Assembly: GCA_029862925.1 (NCBI GenBank)
Contig: JAOTWJ010000008.1
Span: 1-47,975, forward strand
Origin: Gemmatimonadota bacterium
GTDB taxonomy: Bacteria; Gemmatimonadota; Gemmatimonadetes; Gemmatimonadales; GWC2-71-9
DNA length: 47,975 nt
Reading direction: 5' to 3'
Part shown: piece after piece, positions 38,288 through 45,749 of the stretch
Position numbering within the stretch: position 1 is the stretch's first letter
Layout of the letters: each line of letters opens with the position of its first letter
Position numbers and translations under genes: made by a program
The notes under the pieces: model-generated
Databases searched by the model: none
Seen by the model: the letters and a program-made list of their open reading frames with translations, nothing else
What the model was told of the DNA's origin: nothing

Positions 38288-38866
38288 ATGGGCGACCTGA
38301 TCTGGATCCTGGTCTCGGCCGCCGTGGTGAACAACTTCACCCTGGCGCTGTTCCTGGGGCTGTGCCCGTTCCTGGGCGTCTCGGGGAAAGTGGAGACGGC
38401 CGTGCGGATGGGGGCCGCCAACATCTTCGTCATGGTGCTCACGGCCCTGGCGGTATGGGTGCTGAACACGTTCCTGCTCGTGTCGGCGCCGTATCTCCGC
38501 ATCATCGCGTTCATCATCGTCATTGCGTCCCTGGTGCAGATCGTCGAGATGGCCATCAAGAAGCTGAGTCCCGCGCTGTTCCAGGCACTCGGCATCTATC
38601 TGCCGCTGATCACGACCAACTGCGCCATCCTGGGCCTCGCCATCTTCTCGACCAACCGTGGCTACGGCCTGCTGGAAGGCCTCTTCTTTGCCGTGGGCGG
38701 TGGGCTGGGCCTCACGCTGGCGCTCGTGCTGATGGCGTCCATCCGGGAGAACCTCGAGCTGGCGGACGTCCCGGATTTCGCGAAGAACATGGGTCTGGTC
38801 CTCATCCTGGCCGGCGCGCTCTCCTTGGCGTTCATGGGCTTTGCCGGCATGTTCAGCGCCGCATGA
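38288..38866 (+). CDS. rnfA: RnfA
   Basis: SAAVVNNFTLALFLGLCPFLGVSGKVETAVRMGAANIFVMVL; LPLITTNCAILGLAIF. Confidence 0.94.
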   Translation: MGDLIWILVSAAVVNNFTLALFLGLCPFLGVSGKVETAVRMGAANIFVMVLTALAVWVLNTFLLVSAPYLRIIAFIIVIASLVQIVEMAIKKLSPALFQALGIYLPLITTNCAILGLAIFSTNRGYGLLEGLFFAVGGGLGLTLALVLMASIRENLELADVPDFAKNMGLVLILAGALSLAFMGFAGMFSAA

Positions 38867-39039
38867 CCACCGTCATCGCGGTCGGCGCCCTGGCGGTGCT
38901 GTTCGCCGTGTTCGGCCTGATGCAGCGGGGCCGGGAGCGAACGTCGTGTCACAACTGCTCGTGTCACGGCAGCACGTGCGAGCGCACGGGCGAGCCGCGG
39001 CACCTCGAGCTGGTGGAGTCCAACGATGTCGGATCGTGA
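38863..39039 (+). CDS. 58-aa membrane-anchored Cys-rich protein
   Basis: MTTVIAVGALAVLFAVFGLMQRGRERTSCHNCSCHGSTCERTGEPRHLELVESNDVGS; ATGA overlap with rnfA and 14-bp overlap with apbE. Confidence 0.75.
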   Translation: MTTVIAVGALAVLFAVFGLMQRGRERTSCHNCSCHGSTCERTGEPRHLELVESNDVGS

Positions 39040-40015
39040 GCCGGTAGTCCGGTCGGCGCGCACGCGGCGCGAGTTCGTGGCCCTCGGGGTAGGGGCGTTG
39101 GTGGTGGCGTCGGTGCCGTGGCGCGTGCGCCGACGTGTGCTGGCCCAGCGCACCGTGCCGAGCATGGGGACGATTGCGGACTTTGCGGTGGTACACCGGG
39201 ACGAGCCCTACGCACAGGCCGCCATCGGCGCCGCCCTCGCGCGGCTCCGGATGGTGGAGGCGCTGATGACGCGCTACCGGCCGTCGTCGGATGTAGGCCG
39301 CGCCAACCGCGGCGCGGCGCGCGACGGGGTGCTGGTCACACCCGAGACGGCCACCGTGCTCCGCGCGTCGCTCGACTGGGCCACGCGGACCGACGGCGCG
39401 TTCGATCCCGCCTTGGATGGCGTCGTGCAGCTCTGGGACGTGGGCCACCGGACGACCCCGCCGGCACGGGACGCGGTACGTCGCTACGCGGGGCGTGGGC
39501 TCTACCGGGGCCTGGATGTGAGCACGTGGTCCGGCAAGCCGGCCGTGCGGTTCACGCAGCCGGACCTGGGCATCGACTTGGGCGGCATCGCCAAGGGCTA
39601 CGGCGTGGATCAGGCCGTGGCGGTGCTGCGGGACTGGGGCATCGAACACGCGCTCGTGAACGTGGGGGGCGACCTCTACGCCATGGGCCGGTCCGCCGAT
39701 GGCGGGCCGTGGCGCGTGGGCGTGCGGTCGCCCGACCGCGCGGATCAGCTGGTGGCCGAGTTCGATCTCGAGGATGCGGCGGTGGCCACGTCCGGGGATT
39801 ACCTCCAGTACTTCGAGTACGGCGGGCGCCGGTACCACCATCTGCTCGATCCCGTCACTGGAGAGCCGCGCGTGAGCGTCATGCGGAGCATCACGGCGCA
39901 GGCGGGCGACTGCATGACGGCGGACGCCGCGGCGACTGCGTGCTTTGGGCAGGATCCGGTCGCGGCGCGCACGTGGCTCACGCCCGCCGGGGCTCACATC
40001 GCGCACTCCGTGTAG
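39026..40015 (+). CDS. apbE: FAD:protein FMN transferase (ApbE)
   Basis: SMGTIADFAVV; MTRYRPSSDVGRANR; DLGGIAKGYGVDQAVAVL; ALVNVGGDLYAMG; RYHHLLDPVTGEP; Tat-like RREFVALGVGALVVASVP. Confidence 0.93.
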   Translation: MSDREPVVRSARTRREFVALGVGALVVASVPWRVRRRVLAQRTVPSMGTIADFAVVHRDEPYAQAAIGAALARLRMVEALMTRYRPSSDVGRANRGAARDGVLVTPETATVLRASLDWATRTDGAFDPALDGVVQLWDVGHRTTPPARDAVRRYAGRGLYRGLDVSTWSGKPAVRFTQPDLGIDLGGIAKGYGVDQAVAVLRDWGIEHALVNVGGDLYAMGRSADGGPWRVGVRSPDRADQLVAEFDLEDAAVATSGDYLQYFEYGGRRYHHLLDPVTGEPRVSVMRSITAQAGDCMTADAAATACFGQDPVAARTWLTPAGAHIAHSV

Positions 40016-40110
40016 CCTCTCAGCGTGTCCGCAGGGCACGCGGCCGAGCCCTGGCGGCCCGACGTCCCCAAGGAGAAGTTGGGACCTTCGCGACAACCGA
40101 GGAGGGTCCC

Positions 40111-40605
40111 ATGCTGCGCACGTCGACACTGCTTCGTCTTGCCGTGGTTCTGGCCCTCGCGGCCTGCACCCGGACCCCGGCGCCACCACCCGACACATCG
40201 GAAGCCGATGCCGCGGCCATCCGTCAGTTGAGTGACGACTGGCTGGCTGCGTACAACGCCGCCGATGCCGATGCGGCGGGCCTGACCTATGCCGAGGACG
40301 CCCTCTCCCTGCCGCCCGACGGACCGCCGGTGATGGGGCGCGAGGCGCTCGTCCAGAGGTTGCGTGACTTCTTTAACGAGTTTTCAGCCTCGCAGACGGC
40401 AACGGTGGACGAAGTGGCCGTGACCGGCGACTGGGGGATGGCTCGCGGCACGTGGAGTGTCCGCCAGACCCCGAAAACGGGTGGCGCCGAGCAGGTCAGG
40501 AGCGGCAAGTGGATGGAGCTGTACAGGCGTCAGGCTGACGGGTCCTGGAAGACCTGGCGGTGGATGTGGAACCAGGCGTCGGCGGGAGCAGAGGTCGGTG
40601 GGTAG
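40111..40605 (+). CDS. DUF4440/SnoaL-like lipoprotein
   Basis: LAVVLALAACTRTPAPPP lipobox; IRQLSDDWLAAYNAADADAAGLTYAEDALSLPPDGPPVMGREAL. Confidence 0.75.
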   Translation: MLRTSTLLRLAVVLALAACTRTPAPPPDTSEADAAAIRQLSDDWLAAYNAADADAAGLTYAEDALSLPPDGPPVMGREALVQRLRDFFNEFSASQTATVDEVAVTGDWGMARGTWSVRQTPKTGGAEQVRSGKWMELYRRQADGSWKTWRWMWNQASAGAEVGG

Positions 40606-40638
40606 CGTCGGACGACGGAGATTCCGATTCTTGGACGG

Positions 40639-40680
40639 CGAGGCCGGCATCTGACGAGGCATGCCGGCCTCGGTTTGTTT
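40639..40680 (+). terminator. Intrinsic terminator
   Basis: CGAGGCCGGCAT (40639-40650) / ATGCCGGCCTCG (40661-40672), perfect 12-bp stem with 10-nt loop, followed by GTTTGTTT. Confidence 0.85.
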
Positions 40681-40705
40681 GGATTTGGACACCTGCGAGG
40701 TAACG

Positions 40706-41422
40706 ATGGACCAAGTTGCTACGGGAAGGAACGTGCTAGTGACCGGCGGCACGGGCGCACTCGGCGGCGCTGTCGTGCGGGCGTTCGCGGAGGCCGGGGC
40801 TCATGTCACCGTCTCGTGGGTATCCGAGCGCGAGCGCGACGCACTGCGCGACGAACTCGGCACCGCTGCCCGGGCAGTGCGGCTCGTAGAGGCGGACGTG
40901 ACGGATGCCGATGCCGTGGCCTCGCTCTGCGCGGCGGCCGCCGAGCCCGACGGGAGGCTGGAAATATTGGTGCAGCTCGTGGGTGGCTTTGCGTTCGGCC
41001 CGATAGACGAGACCGACCCCAAGACGTGGCACAAGATGCTCGCGCTCAACGCCACGAGCACCTTCCTGTGTGCGCGGGAAGCCGTGAAGCTGATGAAGTC
41101 CCACGGTCACGGGCGGATCGTGACCGTGGCGGCGGTGCCCGCGGTGAACCGCGGGGCTCCGAGCATGAGCGCCTACGCGGCGTCCAAGGCCGCGGTGCTC
41201 AACCTCACGCAGTCGCTCTCCAAGGAACTGGTGGGGCACGGCATCACGGTGAACGCCATCGTGCCCACCACCATCGACACGCCTGCCAACCGCGCTGCCA
41301 TGCCGGACGCGGACCGGTCCACGTGGCTCGCGCCCGCAGCCATGGCCGAGGTGATTCTGTGGCTCGCGGGTGACGCCGCCGGGATCGTGACCGGGACGGC
41401 CGTGATGCTGTCGAAGGGCTGA
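40706..41422 (+). CDS. Short-chain dehydrogenase/reductase
   Basis: RNVLVTGGTGALGGAVVRAFAEAG; SAYAASKAAVLNLTQSLSKEL; start at 40706 preferred because 40661 lies within the terminator stem. Confidence 0.85.
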   Translation: MDQVATGRNVLVTGGTGALGGAVVRAFAEAGAHVTVSWVSERERDALRDELGTAARAVRLVEADVTDADAVASLCAAAAEPDGRLEILVQLVGGFAFGPIDETDPKTWHKMLALNATSTFLCAREAVKLMKSHGHGRIVTVAAVPAVNRGAPSMSAYAASKAAVLNLTQSLSKELVGHGITVNAIVPTTIDTPANRAAMPDADRSTWLAPAAMAEVILWLAGDAAGIVTGTAVMLSKG

Positions 41423-41485
41423 TGGCGCTGGAGACGAAGGGCCGCCCCCAAGCCCGGGAGACGGCCCCTCAGGAAGAACCGCGCG

Positions 41486-42343
41486 TCAGTAGATCAGCTC
41501 AGCCCAACGCCCTTGGTCGATCATCATCTTCTTCTGCTGCTCGTACGTCTCGGCGGAGCCCACGATCTTCACCAGTGCCTCGTCCAGTTGCTTGCTGATC
41601 TGCTTGAGACCGGCCACGTACACGTAGGTCTTGGGATCCTGCAGCAGGGTCCAGACTTCATCGGCGTTCTGGGCCAGGGCCCCCGCCAGGTCGACGGGCA
41701 CGTTGAAATGGGCTCGCGGACTGAGTGCCTCGAACGCCTTGAAGGTCTCTTCGTCGTAGTAGTACTTCAGGTCGGCGTTCTGGTCGTTCATGTAGGCCAG
41801 TTCGATGCCCGTCATGGCGCCGTGGTAGAGACGCACGGAACCCTTCCAGCCGCCGAGCTCGCTGTAGATATGTTTGATGAAGGCCCGGAAGGGAGCGATC
41901 CCTGTTCCCAGCCCGATCATCAGCAGATTGGCGCCGTTGTCCTTGGGCAGGGCGAACGCGATGTTGTAGGGGCCCACCAACGTGACGGCGTCGCCCTTCT
42001 TCAGGTCGCAGAGATAGTTGGACGCCTTCCCGTCATAGCGTTCGCCATTGAACCCGTCGATGTAGAAGCAACGCTTCACACATAGCGAGATCACCGGCCT
42101 GAGGTCATCGGCCCTGGTGCCGCCGGCAATGGAATAGAGGCGCAGGTATTCCCTCTGACCGTATTCATGCGGACCCGGTACCAGGACACCAACGCTCTGC
42201 CCCACTTGATAGCTGAAGTCCACGCGGTCGACGACGAGGTCGATGTGCCGTATGTCCGTATCGCTGTCCTCGGGCGTAATCCGCGTTGAGCTCACTACAG
42301 TGGCACCCATCTGCTGGGTCGTATCGTAGTCTAGCAACCGCAT
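41486..42343 (-). CDS. Ferredoxin--NADP+ reductase, plant-type
   Basis: YLRLYSIAGG; GERYDGKASNYLCDLKKGDAVTLVGPYN; LLMIGLGTGIAPFRAFIKH; YVYVAGLKQISKQLDEAL; C-terminal RWAELIY. Confidence 0.9.
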   Translation of the reverse strand: MRLLDYDTTQQMGATVVSSTRITPEDSDTDIRHIDLVVDRVDFSYQVGQSVGVLVPGPHEYGQREYLRLYSIAGGTRADDLRPVISLCVKRCFYIDGFNGERYDGKASNYLCDLKKGDAVTLVGPYNIAFALPKDNGANLLMIGLGTGIAPFRAFIKHIYSELGGWKGSVRLYHGAMTGIELAYMNDQNADLKYYYDEETFKAFEALSPRAHFNVPVDLAGALAQNADEVWTLLQDPKTYVYVAGLKQISKQLDEALVKIVGSAETYEQQKKMMIDQGRWAELIY

Positions 42344-42658
42344 GCCGTTCTACACTCCATTGCTCTAGGGTACCGAATCAGATCACGACGCCCCTCAGCT
42401 GCCGCACACCTGGCCGAGCCTCGTAGGCCACGTTCCAGCGCAGGCGTCGTTTCCATACCACCACACCGACATAAAGTAATCTCGTGGTAGTGGTCGGCCC
42501 ACGTCTGCTTCCTCGCAGCAACGCAAAGGCAATCGCCGGGGCGATGAGGAGAACCTGCGCGGGCCCCCTAGGTGGTGGCCCTCACAGGGTCAGGGTGGGC
42601 GGATGAAGAGCGGCTGAAGGGGGGGTGAAAATGTACGGAACCTGGAGCGACCTGCCGG

Positions 42659-42742
42659 GTCCCTCTCGACTGCCACCTCGTGCGACTGCCCCGGGAGATC
42701 CCGGGAGCGCACGGTGATCTGGTAGGCCCGCACCACGTGGCA
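42659..42742 (-). pseudogene. Decayed fragment of a peptide deformylase-like gene
   Basis: CHVVRAYQITVRSRDLPGQSHEVAVERD resembles VRVMRAWRITVRYQDLKGRSQELTAEQD of the adjacent deformylase on the same strand. Confidence 0.55.
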
Positions 42743-42796
42743 TCGGAAGGGCATGCGCGGCGCGCCACCCCCCATGGCGGGCGGCCTCCGCGCCCC

Positions 42797-43360
42797 CTAC
42801 CCCACCGGTGCCGCCGCAGGTGACCAGCGCGGCTCCGGCTCGCCGTACCGCGCTTCGTTCGCGTGGTGTTGGTTCCACTCCTCGCGGTAACAGAACGGAT
42901 CCAGCCCGATCGCGCGGTCGACCATGAGAACCCCGTCGAGGTGGTCGATCTCATGCTGCAGCAACTCCGCGAGATCCTGTTCGGCCGTGAGCTCCTGGCT
43001 CCTGCCTTTCAGATCCTGGTACCGAACCGTAATGCGCCAGGCGCGCATGACGCGCACCAGCAGGTTGGGCGCGGAGAAACAGTCGTCCCAGACCCCAAAG
43101 TCCGACCCGCCAATGTCCACGATCTCGGGGTTCACGAGGAACAGCGGCTCGTCGATCTCGATGTAGATCAAGCGGATCGGGGCCCCGATCTGGGGGGCGG
43201 ACAGGCCGCGGCCAAGCCCGGAGCTCGCCCGGAGATCGCGCAGCGTCTCCTGCAGGCTGTCGGCCACGATCCGCACGGCCGGCGAGCGTGGGTTCTTGAT
43301 CGGCTCGCACTTGGTGCGCAGAATTGGATCGCCCAACAGGCGAATGCGATGAATCGTCAT
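42797..43360 (-). CDS. def: Peptide deformylase-like protein with divergent motif II
   Basis: GRGLSAPQIG (motif I), DDCFS in place of EGCLS (motif II), LQHEIDHLDG (motif III). Confidence 0.85.
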   Translation of the reverse strand: MTIHRIRLLGDPILRTKCEPIKNPRSPAVRIVADSLQETLRDLRASSGLGRGLSAPQIGAPIRLIYIEIDEPLFLVNPEIVDIGGSDFGVWDDCFSAPNLLVRVMRAWRITVRYQDLKGRSQELTAEQDLAELLQHEIDHLDGVLMVDRAIGLDPFCYREEWNQHHANEARYGEPEPRWSPAAAPVG

Positions 43361-43385
43361 AGCGGCCCTAATCTAAGGACCACGC

Positions 43386-43991
43386 ATGTTTGCAGCCATC
43401 ATTTTGGCAGCCGGCGCGTCGGAGCGGATGGGCTACCCTAAGGCGCTCCTGACCTATCGTGGGGAGCCGTTTCTCGCCGGGATTCTGCACGCGTGTTACG
43501 CGGCTGGGATAGAAAGGCGCGTAGTAGTTGTTGGCTACTACGCAGATAAAATACTGAGAGAAATGGATTTGTCTGACGTCACGGTCGCCGAGAACACCCA
43601 GCTGGACGCGGGCCCGATCGGGTCGGTCCGGGCTGGACTCCGCGCGCTGGAGGGCCAGCCGGTGGATGCCGCGCTCGTCTGGCCGGTCGACCGCCCTCAC
43701 GTCGCCGTCGCGACGCTGGCCGCGTTGCTCGATGGGTTCCGGGCCTCGCACCGACCGATCGTCGTGCCCGTGCATGCGGGCCACCGCGGGCATCCGGTCC
43801 TGTTCGGACGGACCGTCTTCGAGGAACTGCTCGATGCCCCGGATGAACAGGGCGCGCGCGCCGTCGTGCGCCACGATCCCTCCCGGGTCCACGCCGTGCC
43901 GGTGGACGATCCGGCGGTCTTGGAAGACTTCAATACGCCGGAAGACTACAAGAAGCTCCTGCGGCGGGAGGACAGCGTCGGTGGAGACTGA
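43386..43991 (+). CDS. MobA-like NTP transferase (molybdenum cofactor cytidylyl/guanylyltransferase family)
   Basis: MFAAIILAAGASERMGYPKALLTYRGEPFLAGIL; LVWPVDRPHV; VPVHAGHRGHPVLFGRTVFEEL. Confidence 0.87.
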   Translation: MFAAIILAAGASERMGYPKALLTYRGEPFLAGILHACYAAGIERRVVVVGYYADKILREMDLSDVTVAENTQLDAGPIGSVRAGLRALEGQPVDAALVWPVDRPHVAVATLAALLDGFRASHRPIVVPVHAGHRGHPVLFGRTVFEELLDAPDEQGARAVVRHDPSRVHAVPVDDPAVLEDFNTPEDYKKLLRREDSVGGD

Positions 43992-44004
43992 GTGATCAAC
44001 GTCG

Positions 44005-44093
44005 AATGACGAATGACCAATGTCCAATGGTCAGTTGTTCCCGTAGTTCTTGGTCATTGCCCAATGGTCATTGGACATTGGTCATTCGTCATT
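44005..44093. repeat. 25-bp perfect inverted repeat
   Basis: AATGACGAATGACCAATGTCCAATG (44005-44029) and its exact reverse complement CATTGGACATTGGTCATTCGTCATT (44069-44093). Confidence 0.9.
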
Positions 44094-44111
44094 GCACCTT
44101 GATCGTCCGAG

Positions 44112-45734
<1,623 letters not shown>

Positions 45735-45749
45735 AGCATTGAGCACTGC

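Noticed and set aside
40661-40705. Extended start of the SDR gene at 40661
   Set aside because: The codon lies in the 3' arm of a strong intrinsic terminator hairpin; ATG 40706 directly precedes the Rossmann motif.
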